Shown in pieces: positions 34,602-43,268 of a stretch of DNA of 54,196 bases. Within the stretch, counting starts at the first letter, position 1. Each line of letters begins with the position of its first letter. Made by a program: the position numbers and the translations under genes. This DNA comes from Candidatus Desulfovibrio gallistercoris (GTDB lineage: Bacteria > Desulfobacterota > Desulfovibrionia > Desulfovibrionales > Desulfovibrionaceae). The notes beneath the pieces were generated by a model that was not told the DNA's origin, did no database searches, and saw nothing but the letters and a program-made list of their open reading frames with translations. The stretch is from NCBI GenBank assembly GCA_019118745.1, contig DWYJ01000085.1:1-54196 (forward strand), given 5' to 3'.

Positions 34602-35510
34602 TTACACCTTTTGTACCTTTGCCTTGCCGAGGATGCCGTCAGGGCGGAAGATGAGGATGAGGATGAGCAGGGCGAAGGCAAGGGCGTCTTCATAGTTGCC
34701 GGAAAGGTAGCCGGTGGTGAAGCTCTCGGCGATGCCGAGCACCAGACCGCCCACCACGGCGCCGGGGATGGAGCCGATGCCGCCCAGCACGGCGGCGGTG
34801 AAGGCCTTGAGGCCCGCCAGGAAACCGATGCTGAAGTTCACCTGCCCCATGTGGGAGGCGATGAGCACGCCGCCCAGCGCCGCCAGCGCCGAGCCGACGA
34901 TGAAGGTCAGGGAGATGATGCGGTCGGCGTTGATGCCCAGCAGCAGGGCCATCTTGCGGTTCTGGGCCGTGGCGCGCATGGCCTTGCCCATCTTGGTGTA
35001 GCGGATGAAGAGCGTCAGGGCGACCATGGCCAGCATGCTGCAGACGAGGATGAGGAAGTCGCTGGGGCCCATGATGTTGTCGATGTAGTCCAGGAATTCC
35101 ATGTCCGGCAGCAGGCGCGGGAAGGGCAGATACTCGGAGGTCTGGGCCAGCAGCACATAGTTCTGGAGGAAGATGGACATGCCGATGGCGGAAATGAGCG
35201 GCGAGAGGCGCGGCGCGCCGCGCAGGGGCTTGTAGGCGACCTTTTCCAGGGTGAAGCCGTAGGCGGCGCTCCAGATGATGGCGGCCAGCGCGGCCACCAC
35301 GAGGATGCCCCCCGCCGGGAAGCCCATGATGCCCAGCACCCCGGCCACCAGCAGGGCCGTGAAGGCGCCGAGCATGTAGATCTCGCCATGCGCGAAGTTG
35401 ATGAGCTCGATGATGCCGTACACCAGCGTATAGCCCAGGGCAATGAGCGCGTAGATGCTGCCGCGGGTAAGGCCGCTGAAGAAAAGTTCAATGAGGTATT
35501 GGACGTCCAT
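34602..35510 (-). CDS. livH: Branched-chain amino acid ABC transporter permease LivH
   Basis: 302 aa, about eight membrane helices. GSIYALIALGYTLVYGI near the N-terminus, INFAHGEIYMLGAF, and the C-terminal coupling motif AAVLGGIGSIPGAVVGG are LivH hallmarks. The ATG at 35510 is chosen because the protein then begins with the first helix; the frame is open for 60 more bases upstream through the hairpin region. Confidence 0.96.
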   Translation of the reverse strand: MDVQYLIELFFSGLTRGSIYALIALGYTLVYGIIELINFAHGEIYMLGAFTALLVAGVLGIMGFPAGGILVVAALAAIIWSAAYGFTLEKVAYKPLRGAPRLSPLISAIGMSIFLQNYVLLAQTSEYLPFPRLLPDMEFLDYIDNIMGPSDFLILVCSMLAMVALTLFIRYTKMGKAMRATAQNRKMALLLGINADRIISLTFIVGSALAALGGVLIASHMGQVNFSIGFLAGLKAFTAAVLGGIGSIPGAVVGGLVLGIAESFTTGYLSGNYEDALAFALLILILIFRPDGILGKAKVQKV

Positions 35511-35555
35511 GCCGTTCTTGTGTGCTGCGGTTCGCCCGGGGCGCAACGGGCAAAA

Positions 35556-35582
35556 GGGCGCGGAGGCCATGCCTCCGCGCCC
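35556..35582 (-). promoter_or_regulatory. Intercistronic hairpin between livK and livH
   Basis: A perfect 12-bp GC-rich stem (arms 35556-35567 and 35571-35582, loop 3 nt) sits in the 87-bp gap. It lacks a T-run. Such hairpins after binding-protein genes often stabilise the upstream mRNA and so raise the level of the binding protein over the permeases; that role is inferred here. Confidence 0.65.
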
Positions 35583-35597
35583 GTGCGCCGATGTCGG

Positions 35598-36728
35598 TTA
35601 GTGCAGGGTGATGGTGTGGTCGGTCTCCACGAACTTGCCGTCCTTGACCACATAGACGGACAGGCCGAGACCGGCCGCGTCGCCGCTCTTGTTGAAGGAG
35701 AGCTTGCCCAGCGGGGTGTCCACTTCGTTGCTCTTGAGGGCTTCGAGCAGCTTGGCGGTGTCGGTGCCGCCGCTGGTCTCGATGGCCTTGAGGATGGCCT
35801 GCATGGCGGCATAGGCATTGTAGAAGCCGAAGCCGGGCTCGGTGCCGAACTGCTTCACATGGGCTTCGCGGGCCTTCTTGTACATTTCAAGGGAGCTGGT
35901 GTCCTTGGGATAGGAGGCCAGCACGCCTTCGCTGTCCTTGCCGGTCATCTTGAGGAAGGTCTCATCCTTCACGCCGTCGGGGCCCATGAGGGGCGTGTCC
36001 ACGCGGTCGCGGCGCATCTGCTGCACGAGCTTGGAAGCGGTGGGCTGATAGCCGCCAAAGACGAGCACGTCGGCCTTGGCGCGGCGCAGCTTGCGCACCA
36101 CGGAGGAAAAGTCCACGGCGTCGGGGGTCACGGCTTCGAAGAGCACGGTCTCGATGCCGGCCTTTTCAAGGATGTTGCGGTTCTGGGTGGCGAAGCCCTT
36201 GCCGTATTCGCCGTTGTCGTGCAGGTAGGCGACCTTCTTGGCCTTCATCACGTCCTTGATGTAGCCGCTGGTCAGTTCGGCCTGGGCGTTGTCATGCGCC
36301 ACGGTGCGCAGGAAGTAGGGGTGCTTGCCTTCCAGGGTCAGCGCGGGCGTGGTGGCCGTGGGGGAGATGCTGATGAGCTTGGCGCTTTCGAACATGGGCA
36401 GCGCGGCATTGGTGGGGCCGGAGCAGATGGGGCCCATGACCGCGGCCACGCCGTCGGAGATCAGCTTGGTGGCGGCGTTGGTCGCCAGTTCGGGCTTGCA
36501 CTGGTCGTCCTGGGCCACGAGTTCGATCTTCTTGCCCAGGATGCCGCCCTTGGCGTTGGCTTCCTCAATGACGAGCTTGGCGGCATTGAGGCTGGGCACG
36601 CCGTAGGAGGCGAGGTCGCCGGAATGCGCGCCCTGCACGCCGATCTTGATGGTGTCTTCCGCCAGCGCCGGGGCCGCGAGCGCCGTGGTCAGCAGGGCCG
36701 CGGCGAGCCAGGAAATGCCTTTTTTCAT
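35598..36728 (-). CDS. livK: Branched-chain amino acid-binding protein LivK
   Basis: 376 aa, periplasmic. Signal peptide of 23 residues (cleavage ALA/ED), then the type 1 periplasmic-binding fold starting IKIGVQGAHSGDLASYG. SPTATTPALT and YLHDNGEYGKG are typical ligand-binding segments. GAGGAGAAG precedes the ATG at 36728. It is the first gene of livKHMGF, as often seen in Desulfovibrio. The 220 bp upstream towards der contain inverted GC repeats (GGTCGCG…CGCGACC at about 36883-36913) but no clear promoter. Confidence 0.96.
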   Translation of the reverse strand: MKKGISWLAAALLTTALAAPALAEDTIKIGVQGAHSGDLASYGVPSLNAAKLVIEEANAKGGILGKKIELVAQDDQCKPELATNAATKLISDGVAAVMGPICSGPTNAALPMFESAKLISISPTATTPALTLEGKHPYFLRTVAHDNAQAELTSGYIKDVMKAKKVAYLHDNGEYGKGFATQNRNILEKAGIETVLFEAVTPDAVDFSSVVRKLRRAKADVLVFGGYQPTASKLVQQMRRDRVDTPLMGPDGVKDETFLKMTGKDSEGVLASYPKDTSSLEMYKKAREAHVKQFGTEPGFGFYNAYAAMQAILKAIETSGGTDTAKLLEALKSNEVDTPLGKLSFNKSGDAAGLGLSVYVVKDGKFVETDHTITLH

Positions 36729-36948
36729 CGTGCTTCTCCTCACGAAAAAAAGTTGCACACGACCACGCCGCGGGCCATACCCGTGGCGCAGCGTCAAAGT
36801 AGAGCAGCAATCCTAGCCGCAGTACAGGGGCTTGTCAACGAATCCCCTTGTCCGGCGCGGCACGACGGCGTTTTTTCCCGTCGGTCGCGTCCGCAGCCGG
36901 ACAGGGCGCGACCGGCCGCGACGGACGGGCCGCCGGGAGGCGATCCCC

Positions 36949-38325
36949 CTATTTTTTGTCCTTCTTGTGGCTGGAACGCAGCCGGATGCGCATGGGCGCA
37001 TGGCTGATGCCGAAGATCTTGCGCAGGGAGCGTTCCAGATAGCGGGCATAGCTTTCCGGCACCCGCTCGGCGTCGCTCACGAAGAAAACGAAGGTCGGGG
37101 GCTGCGTCTCCGCCTGGGTGAGATAGAAGAACTTGGCCCGCACGCGCTTGACCACCGGCGGCTGATGGCGGGCCAGCACATCCTCCATCGCCCGGTTGAG
37201 CTGCCCGGTGGGCACGCGCACGCCGCACTCCTCATGGATGGTGCGCGCCAGCGGCAGGATCTTCTCCAGCCCCTTGCCGGTCAGGGCGGACACGGGCAGG
37301 ATGGGCACATGGCCGCAGAAGGCCAGCATCTGCCGCACGTTCTTCTCCAGCTGGCGCAGGGCCCCGGCGGGGACGAGGTCACACTTGTTGATGAGCACCA
37401 TGAAGGGGATCTTGCGGTTGTCCAGCAGATCCATGAGGCGCTTGTCCTGCTGGCTCACCTGTTCGGTGGCGTCCAGCGTCAGCAGGGTGACGTCGGCCTT
37501 GGTGGTGGACTTGATGGCCGCATTGACCGAATATTTTTCCACGATGTCGGTGATGCGCGTACGGCGGCGCACGCCGGCGGTATCCACGAAGATGTAGTCG
37601 CGGCCGTCCTTGCTGAAGCGCACGTCCACGCTGTCCCGCGTGGTGCCCGCCACGTCGGAGACGATCATGCGGTCTTCGCCGGAAAGGGCGTTGATGAGGG
37701 AGGACTTGCCCGCGTTGGGGCGGCCCAGCATGGCCAGACGCAGGGGGGCGTCCTCCTCGTCCGCCGCGTCTTCCTCCCCGCCGTCCGCGTCGGGCAGCAG
37801 GGCGGTCAGCTCTTCGACCAGCGCGCGGATGTTGTGGCCGTGCTCGGCGGAGACGGCCAGCACCGGGAAGCCCAGCGCATGGAATTCGGCAAGCTGTTCA
37901 TCCTCGCGCTCGATGCCGTCCACCTTGTTGACCACGCAGAGGGTCGGCAGGCCCATGCGGCGCACGTGGGCGGCCAAAAATTCGTCCAGCGGCAGGAGGC
38001 CGTCGCGCGCGTCCACCACGAAGGCCACGGCGCAGGCGTCCCGCATGGCGGCCTCGGCCTGACGCAGGATGTCGGTCTCGAAGCCGCGGATGCCTTCGGG
38101 GCCCTCGGCCACGGCGGCATGGGCGTCCAGCGTGATGCCGCCGGTATCCACCACCTGGAAGTCCGGCAGGCCCTTGCGGCGCACGGTCCCTTCCATGCGG
38201 TCGCGGGTGACGCCGGGCCGGTCGTGCGTGATGGCGCGATTGCTGCGAATCAGACGGTTGAAGAGGGTGGACTTGCCCACGTTGGGGCGGCCCACCAGTA
38301 CGATGCTGGGCAAGGGTGCTGCCAT
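36949..38325 (-). CDS. der: Ribosome assembly GTPase Der
   Basis: 458 aa, essential GTPase with two G domains in tandem for 50S subunit maturation. First P-loop GRPNVGKSTLFN at residues about 12-23, DTGG and NKVD; second P-loop GRPNAGKSSLIN near 200, DTAGVRRR and NKCD. The KH-like C-terminal domain ends in the basic tail RSSHKKDKK. An acidic linker (DADGGEEDAADEEDA) separates the G domains. The ATG at 38325 places the first P-loop at the N-terminus. Confidence 0.97.
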   Translation of the reverse strand: MAAPLPSIVLVGRPNVGKSTLFNRLIRSNRAITHDRPGVTRDRMEGTVRRKGLPDFQVVDTGGITLDAHAAVAEGPEGIRGFETDILRQAEAAMRDACAVAFVVDARDGLLPLDEFLAAHVRRMGLPTLCVVNKVDGIEREDEQLAEFHALGFPVLAVSAEHGHNIRALVEELTALLPDADGGEEDAADEEDAPLRLAMLGRPNAGKSSLINALSGEDRMIVSDVAGTTRDSVDVRFSKDGRDYIFVDTAGVRRRTRITDIVEKYSVNAAIKSTTKADVTLLTLDATEQVSQQDKRLMDLLDNRKIPFMVLINKCDLVPAGALRQLEKNVRQMLAFCGHVPILPVSALTGKGLEKILPLARTIHEECGVRVPTGQLNRAMEDVLARHQPPVVKRVRAKFFYLTQAETQPPTFVFFVSDAERVPESYARYLERSLRKIFGISHAPMRIRLRSSHKKDKK

Positions 38326-38507
38326 GACGCTGTCCTCGTTGTCGGGGGTTCGGCGGGGGCGGGCGGTGCGCCCCGGCGCGGGAAGTGCACCCCTATAGCA
38401 CCGAACGCCGCAAGAGGGAAGGGCCCGGCAGGGGCCCCGCCCCTTGCGAATCCGTATTCCGCTGGATGCTCATTGCCTGAGCGTAGACGGGGGGCGTTGC
38501 GATCAAG

Positions 38508-38650
38508 GCTGGTGCCAGGGATGAGCTGCAATCAAGATTGCAGGTCATCGTCCGATTTCCCGGAATCAAAAACGTACAGTCCTTTGGCGCGCGGCGTGAA
38601 CGGTGCAAGACAGAGGCCGAGGGCGAGCAAGAGGGGCGGAGCATCGGCAT
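38508..38650 (-). pseudogene. N-terminal remnant of the Sel1-like secreted protein family
   Basis: The ATG at 38650 follows the same leader (GTGAGGTACGCC) as the intact copies and begins MPMLR. After a one-base slip the second frame reads LLLALGLCLAPFTPRAKGL, a signal peptide like the three neighbours, then reaches a stop near the position of the conserved LQxIPVTSS segment. Only about 45 codons can be recognised. It is the downstream-most, decayed member of the tandem family. Confidence 0.65.
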
Positions 38651-38740
38651 GGCGTACCTCACCGGGCTATGGGGATACTGTCAAACGGGGGAATGGCGTT
38701 CGGCACATATCCGGCGATCTTTCCCTGCGGGAGCGCATCT

Positions 38741-39859
38741 TCACCTTGCCTGTCGGTAAACGTAGCTCTCCACATCCCGCACCTTATGTTTTGCCCCGCT
38801 GTACTGTCTGGAACGGGCATCATCCTGTACACGCATGTCGGCCTCGATGCTCTTGAATTCCTTTTCCGCCTTCCGGATGGCGTCCTCGTATTCCTTCCGG
38901 GTCAGGCAGGCTTCCGGGAAATGTTCGTTATTGCCTTGCATCATGTTTTCCGCCAAACGTTCATATTCGATCGGATCATGCAGTCCAAACATTTTAGCGG
39001 CAATAATGCCGTAGTACAGGCCGGATCGGCAGTTTGCATGGCGAGGGAAAGCGTAGTCTTTATGGAGAGGGGTCAAACGCACCGCCAGTTCCGATGCGGC
39101 CGGCGCCATGCCGAGACGCATGCTTTTGACAAGCATTTCGATTGCTTGCTGTTCAGTTTCTGGTTTTTTGCCATAGACAAGACCAAAAACATAGTTGGCG
39201 CGTGCCGAACCATGCGCCGCTGCCGCGCTTATCCAGTAACGGGCTTCCGGGCTTGCCTCACCGTATGGGGGGATGATGGTGAAGCCGGGATCCTTCGGCA
39301 TCTGAAACGACTTGTCAGGATACGCAGGAGCAAGAAACGCCAGAGCAAACATGGCTTCCACATGCCCGAGCCTGGCCGCCTTGCGCAGGGCGTCCGTCGC
39401 CATCTGCTGCAGCTTCGTTTTGGGAAGCCCTTCCTCCTTGCTGCATTCAAACAGGGCCGCGCCGATGCGGAACCAGGCTTCCTTTTCATCCTCCAGGATG
39501 CGCACGGCCCAATCTTCCCAGAAGGCCGCGGGCGCACCGAATTTGGGCCGGCGCTTTTCCGCTTCGGCCAGCTTGCTCAGTGCGGCCATCGCAAAGAAGG
39601 CGTCTATATCGCCGTTTCTCAGGGTCTCGTCACGCATGTCGGCGGCCCCTTTTGCAGTGCCGTGCAGATGGTAATAAACGGCCCTGGAATAGGTGGGGGA
39701 CATGTCTTGACCGCTGCTGGTGACAGGGATGATCTCCAAGTTGTCCAGACCGTTGGCGCTCGGTGTTCCGGAGTAGACGATGAATAAGTCTTCAGCGTGC
39801 GGCAGACACGGGACAAGACAGAGGCAGAGGGCGAAAAAGAAGAGGCGAAGGTGCGGCAT
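38741..39859 (-). CDS. Secreted Sel1-like repeat protein, copy 1
   Basis: 372 aa. Signal peptide (residues 1-21, FFFALCLCLVPCLPHAEDL). The mature part has the family block AAFWEDWAVRI…EAWFRIGAALFEC (about 100-135) and Sel1/TPR-like helix pairs such as RKAARLGHVEAMFALAFL and AAAHGSARANYVFGL. A conserved ACLTRKEYEDAIRKAEKEF segment precedes a coiled-coil-like tail. The ATG at 39859 has GAGG six bases before it; a longer frame lacks the signal-peptide start. It is similar to the two genes upstream throughout. Sel1-type repeats usually mediate protein contacts; the role is unknown. Confidence 0.75.
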   Translation of the reverse strand: MPHLRLFFFALCLCLVPCLPHAEDLFIVYSGTPSANGLDNLEIIPVTSSGQDMSPTYSRAVYYHLHGTAKGAADMRDETLRNGDIDAFFAMAALSKLAEAEKRRPKFGAPAAFWEDWAVRILEDEKEAWFRIGAALFECSKEEGLPKTKLQQMATDALRKAARLGHVEAMFALAFLAPAYPDKSFQMPKDPGFTIIPPYGEASPEARYWISAAAAHGSARANYVFGLVYGKKPETEQQAIEMLVKSMRLGMAPAASELAVRLTPLHKDYAFPRHANCRSGLYYGIIAAKMFGLHDPIEYERLAENMMQGNNEHFPEACLTRKEYEDAIRKAEKEFKSIEADMRVQDDARSRQYSGAKHKVRDVESYVYRQAR

Positions 39860-40080
39860 GGTGAACCTCACTGGGTGATGCCCGAAAGCGTTTTGTCCGC
39901 GGGGCGTGATTTGTGGCAACATGGCAGATTTTTCTTTTTCCGTCGAGTTTCATGTGGTCGCGGCAGGTCATCCGGCGGCGTGCGCTGCAACGGGGGCAGC
40001 AAAAGAGCGGGGCACGCTTCCCGCGTACTCCCGCTCTGTAAAGGGTGGCCTGCCTATGGGAACAGGCGCAACGTATGGCC

Positions 40081-41370
40081 TTAGTTCGCTGCGCTCTTTT
40101 CGACAGGAGCGGCCCTTTCCTTTGCCTGCGCGGCAAAGGCGGCGCGCATTTCCGCAAACATCGGTTTGGCCCTGGCGTACAGGGCGTCACGGGCCAGCTT
40201 CTTTTCCCGCAGATCGGCCTCGATGCGCTGGAAGGCCTTTTTCGCCCGCCGCATGGCCTCTTCGTATTCCTCGCGGGTCAGGCAGGCGGTGGAGAAGGCC
40301 GCATTGCCGCCCCGCATCATCTGTTCCGCCGTGTCGGCGACTTCGGCCCCGTCCTCTCCATACATGCGCACCCGGATCGCCTGATAATAGATGCTCTCCT
40401 TGCCGTTGTCGCAGGGGGGCAGGCTTCTTATGGTCCTCAGGTGGAGGCTGCCGTTGGGGCCCGTCGGCCCGCGCAGCTTCAGGTGGAGTATTTGCGCATA
40501 GCCGTTCGGCTTGTCCGTGCCGTCGGGCGGGAGGGGTTCCGTTTCAGGGCAAGGCCTGTACAGCTCCTGCAATATCTCCGCAGCGTGCGCAAAGCCGAGC
40601 CGCATGCTTTTCTTGAGCAGCTCCAGCGTGTCCCGCTCATTCTGCACCGAGAGCGAGAGCGCGAAACAGGCGCGCGCCGAACCGGCGGCGGCCGCCGCGC
40701 CCAGCCAGTAGTCGGATTCCGGGTTTTCGTCGGGAACGATGAGGAACCCCGGCTCCTTCGGCATCCTGAAATCCTTGTCGGGATAGGCCCGGCACAGGCG
40801 GCTCAGGGCATACATGGCTTCGGCATGGCCGCTGGCGGCGGCCTTGCGCAGATAGACCAGCGTCAGACGGTTCAGCGGGGCCTTGGCGATGCTGGAAGCC
40901 TTGCCTGCCGGTCTGGCCTCCGATTCCTCATAGGACAGGAGGCAGGACCCCTTCTTGAATTCATGGCAGATGACGGCCAGGCGGAACCAGGCCTCCCTGC
41001 CGCCCAGCATGCGTACGGCCCAGTCCTCCCAGAAGGCGGCGGACGCACCGAACAGCGGCGGCTGCCCTTCCTCCTCGCCCACACGGGACAGGACAGCCAG
41101 ATGGAGGAGGGCGTCCATGTCGCCGTTCAGGGCCTTCTCGCGCAGGGCCGCCGCCTTTTGCACATCCCTGTCCAGATAGATGAGGGGCGCGTGTGCGTCG
41201 ACGCGGGGGTCCGGCTGGTTGCGGTCGGTGGTGGGCACGATGCGTATGGGAAGGCCGGGACGGATCCCGGTGATCAGATCATCGTCCACGATAAACAGAC
41301 CGTCGGCTCGCGGCGTGCACGGCGCGAGGCAGAGGCAGAGGGCGAGCAAGAGAGTGCAGAGCATCGGCAT
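40081..41370 (-). CDS. Secreted Sel1-like repeat protein, copy 2
   Basis: 429 aa, the longest of the family. Signal peptide MPMLCTLLLALCLCLAPC… to about residue 22. The same AAFWEDWAVRML block, RKAAASGHAEAMYALSRL and AAAAGSARACFALSL repeats are present, with an extra stretch of about 40 residues around 270-310 (PCPETEPLPPDGTDKPNGY) absent from copies 1 and 3. The C-terminal coding segment PMFAEMRAAFAAQAK is almost identical in DNA to copy 3, which suggests recent duplication or gene conversion. The leader GTGAGGTACACC before the ATG at 41370 is shared. Confidence 0.75.
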   Translation of the reverse strand: MPMLCTLLLALCLCLAPCTPRADGLFIVDDDLITGIRPGLPIRIVPTTDRNQPDPRVDAHAPLIYLDRDVQKAAALREKALNGDMDALLHLAVLSRVGEEEGQPPLFGASAAFWEDWAVRMLGGREAWFRLAVICHEFKKGSCLLSYEESEARPAGKASSIAKAPLNRLTLVYLRKAAASGHAEAMYALSRLCRAYPDKDFRMPKEPGFLIVPDENPESDYWLGAAAAAGSARACFALSLSVQNERDTLELLKKSMRLGFAHAAEILQELYRPCPETEPLPPDGTDKPNGYAQILHLKLRGPTGPNGSLHLRTIRSLPPCDNGKESIYYQAIRVRMYGEDGAEVADTAEQMMRGGNAAFSTACLTREEYEEAMRRAKKAFQRIEADLREKKLARDALYARAKPMFAEMRAAFAAQAKERAAPVEKSAAN

Positions 41371-41436
41371 GGTGTACCTCACCGGGAAAGGGACAGGGTG
41401 GCATCCGGCAGATATTCTACCGGAAGGGAAGCGCCG

Positions 41437-42540
41437 TTACTTTGCCTGCGCGGCAAAGGCGGCGCGCATTTCCGCAAACATCGGTTGGGCCTTGGCGTAC
41501 AGGGCGTCGTGGGCTTCCTTCCTGGCGAGCATGTCGGCCTTGATGCGCTTGAATTCCTGTTCCGCCTCGCGCACGGTGTTCTCGTATTCCTTTTGGGTCA
41601 GGCAGGCTTCCGGGAAATTTTCGTTATTGCCTTGTATCATGGCTTCTGCCCATTTATATTCAACTATATCATATATGCCGCGCATTTTATCTCCAATAAT
41701 ACTATAGTACACAGCAGATTTGCAACTTGCGTAGCGACGAAAATGAAAGTTTCTGCGGAAAGGAGTCAAATACGCTTCTAATGCTGTTACGGCAGGCATC
41801 ATGCCGAGGCGCATGCTTTTGACAAACGCTTCAATGGCTTTCTGTTCAGTATCGGTTTCGGCGCCGTAGGTAAGGCCAAACACATAGTTGGCGCGTGCCG
41901 AATCTTGCGCCGCTGCCGCACTTACCCAGTAACGAGCTTCCGGATCTGTATAGGCGTATGGGGGAATGATGATGAAGCCGGGATCCTCCGGCATCTGAAA
42001 CGATTTGTCAGGATAAACGGGGCAAAGAAACGACAGAGCATACATGGCTTCGGGATGTTTGAGTTTGGCTGCCTTGCGCAGGGCGTCCGTCGCCATCTGT
42101 TCCAGCGTCGTTTGGGGAAGTCCGTCCGTCTTGGCGCATTCAAACAGGGCCGCGCCGATGCGGAACCAGGCTTCCTTTTCACCCAGCATACGCACGGCCC
42201 AGTCTTCCCAGAAGGCTGCGGGCGCGCCGAAAGGAGAAGGGCGCTTTTCCGCTTCGGCCAGACGGCTCAACGCGGCCAGCGCAAAGAGGGCGTCCATGTC
42301 GCCGTTCAGGGCCTGTTCGCGCAGGGCCGCCGCTCCTTGTGCATCGTTCTCCCGATAGAGATCGGCCGCCCGTGCATAAGCTGGGGACATTTTTTGATCG
42401 CTGCTGGTGACGGGGATGATCTGCAACGTATCGCCATCGCCTGGTATTCCGGGATCAATGATAAACAAGTCTTCAGCTTGCGGCGTGCACGGGACAAGGC
42501 AGAGGCAGAGAGCGAGGAAGAGGAGGCGGAGCATCGGCAT
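41437..42540 (-). CDS. Secreted Sel1-like repeat protein, copy 3
   Basis: 367 aa. Signal peptide MPMLRLLFLALCLCLVPC…QA. Mature part as in copy 1 (FEDWAVRML-type block with AAFWEDWAVRML, RKAAKLKHPEAMYALSFL, SMRLGMMPAVTAL, ACLTQKEYENTVREAEQEF). The centre is closest to copy 1, while the C-terminus matches copy 2, so the gene looks like a mosaic. The upstream 42541-42710 also resembles the upstream of copy 1 (GCAGATTTTTCTTTT… and CCGGCGGCGTGCGCTG). Confidence 0.75.
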   Translation of the reverse strand: MPMLRLLFLALCLCLVPCTPQAEDLFIIDPGIPGDGDTLQIIPVTSSDQKMSPAYARAADLYRENDAQGAAALREQALNGDMDALFALAALSRLAEAEKRPSPFGAPAAFWEDWAVRMLGEKEAWFRIGAALFECAKTDGLPQTTLEQMATDALRKAAKLKHPEAMYALSFLCPVYPDKSFQMPEDPGFIIIPPYAYTDPEARYWVSAAAAQDSARANYVFGLTYGAETDTEQKAIEAFVKSMRLGMMPAVTALEAYLTPFRRNFHFRRYASCKSAVYYSIIGDKMRGIYDIVEYKWAEAMIQGNNENFPEACLTQKEYENTVREAEQEFKRIKADMLARKEAHDALYAKAQPMFAEMRAAFAAQAK

Positions 42541-42810
42541 GGGGTACCTCACTGGGAATAACAAGGTGAAGTATTGTGTCGGCGGGAACGCTATCGCAGC
42601 AGCATGGCAGATTTTTCTTTTCCCGTCGAGCGTTGCGCGGATGCGACAGGCTATCCGGCGGCGTGCGCTGTGAAGGTGGCCGCAAAAGAGCGAGACAGGC
42701 TTACGCAACGCCCGCGTTCGTGCAAGGTGCCGGAGGCAAGGGCGGTGGGGCATGCCACGGCATCGGGCCTTGCAGGGCGGCAGGCCTGTTACTTTCGGCA
42801 CACATTTTTA

Positions 42811-42840
42811 TTGACTTTGAAATTCTTTTTCAATTATTCT
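42811..42840 (+). promoter_or_regulatory. Promoter with Fur-like operator before DUF2325-feoB
   Basis: A TTGACT -35 box at 42811-42816 and a TATTCT -10 box at 42835-42840 are 18 bp apart. Between them lies the palindrome TTGAAATTCTTTTTCAA (42817-42833), which resembles the Fur box proposed for Desulfovibrio (TGAAAATnATTTTCA). Iron-dependent repression is expected. The gap 42541-42800 upstream otherwise holds the duplicated leader of the Sel1-like genes. Confidence 0.65.
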
Positions 42841-42896
42841 CCTCCCAGAAAGGACATCAAACCTGCGCCGAAAGGCGCAGCTTCAGGAGAAGACCC

Positions 42897-43178
42897 ATGT
42901 GCGTTACGCTTATCGGCGGTATGGACAGACTCAAGCCCGAATACATCGCCGCGGCCCGCGAGGGCGGAGCCACCCTCAAGTGCATCAGCCGCAATGAACG
43001 CAATTTCACGGACAAGATCGGCAATCCGGACGCCATCATCGTCTTTACCAACAAGGTCTCCCACGAGGCCCGGCGCAAGGCGCTGGAGCACGCGCGCTCC
43101 CGGCGCATCCCCATCCATATGATCCATTCCTGCGGCGTTTCGTCATTGCGTGATTGTCTTTCCGCACAACGGGCTTGA
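42897..43178 (+). CDS. DUF2325 protein upstream of feoB
   Basis: 93 aa. The start TLIGGMDRLKPEY and the segments DAIIVFTNKVSHEARRKA and HSCGVSSL fit DUF2325, a small Rossmann-like family of unknown function with a conserved Cys-containing C-terminus. AGGAG lies before the ATG. It is 90 bp upstream of feoB and downstream of a Fur-like operator, so a role linked to ferrous iron uptake or its control is inferred. No feoA reading frame occurs between it and feoB. Confidence 0.8.
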   Translation: MCVTLIGGMDRLKPEYIAAAREGGATLKCISRNERNFTDKIGNPDAIIVFTNKVSHEARRKALEHARSRRIPIHMIHSCGVSSLRDCLSAQRA

Positions 43179-43210
43179 CAAGCGGCGGCAAATAGCGCAT
43201 CACACGATCG

Positions 43211-43222
43211 GAAATGAATTTC
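43211..43222 (+). promoter_or_regulatory. Second possible Fur half-site pair before feoB
   Basis: The palindrome GAAATGAATTTC followed by AATTC sits 47 bp before the feoB ATG in the short gap after the DUF2325 gene. It is close to the operator upstream of that gene but has a shorter spacer, and no clear -35 or -10 is seen. Confidence 0.35.
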
Positions 43223-43268
43223 AATTCTTGCTGCGGACAGCAAGAAGGTGCGAGCGAGGAGAGTGGAA

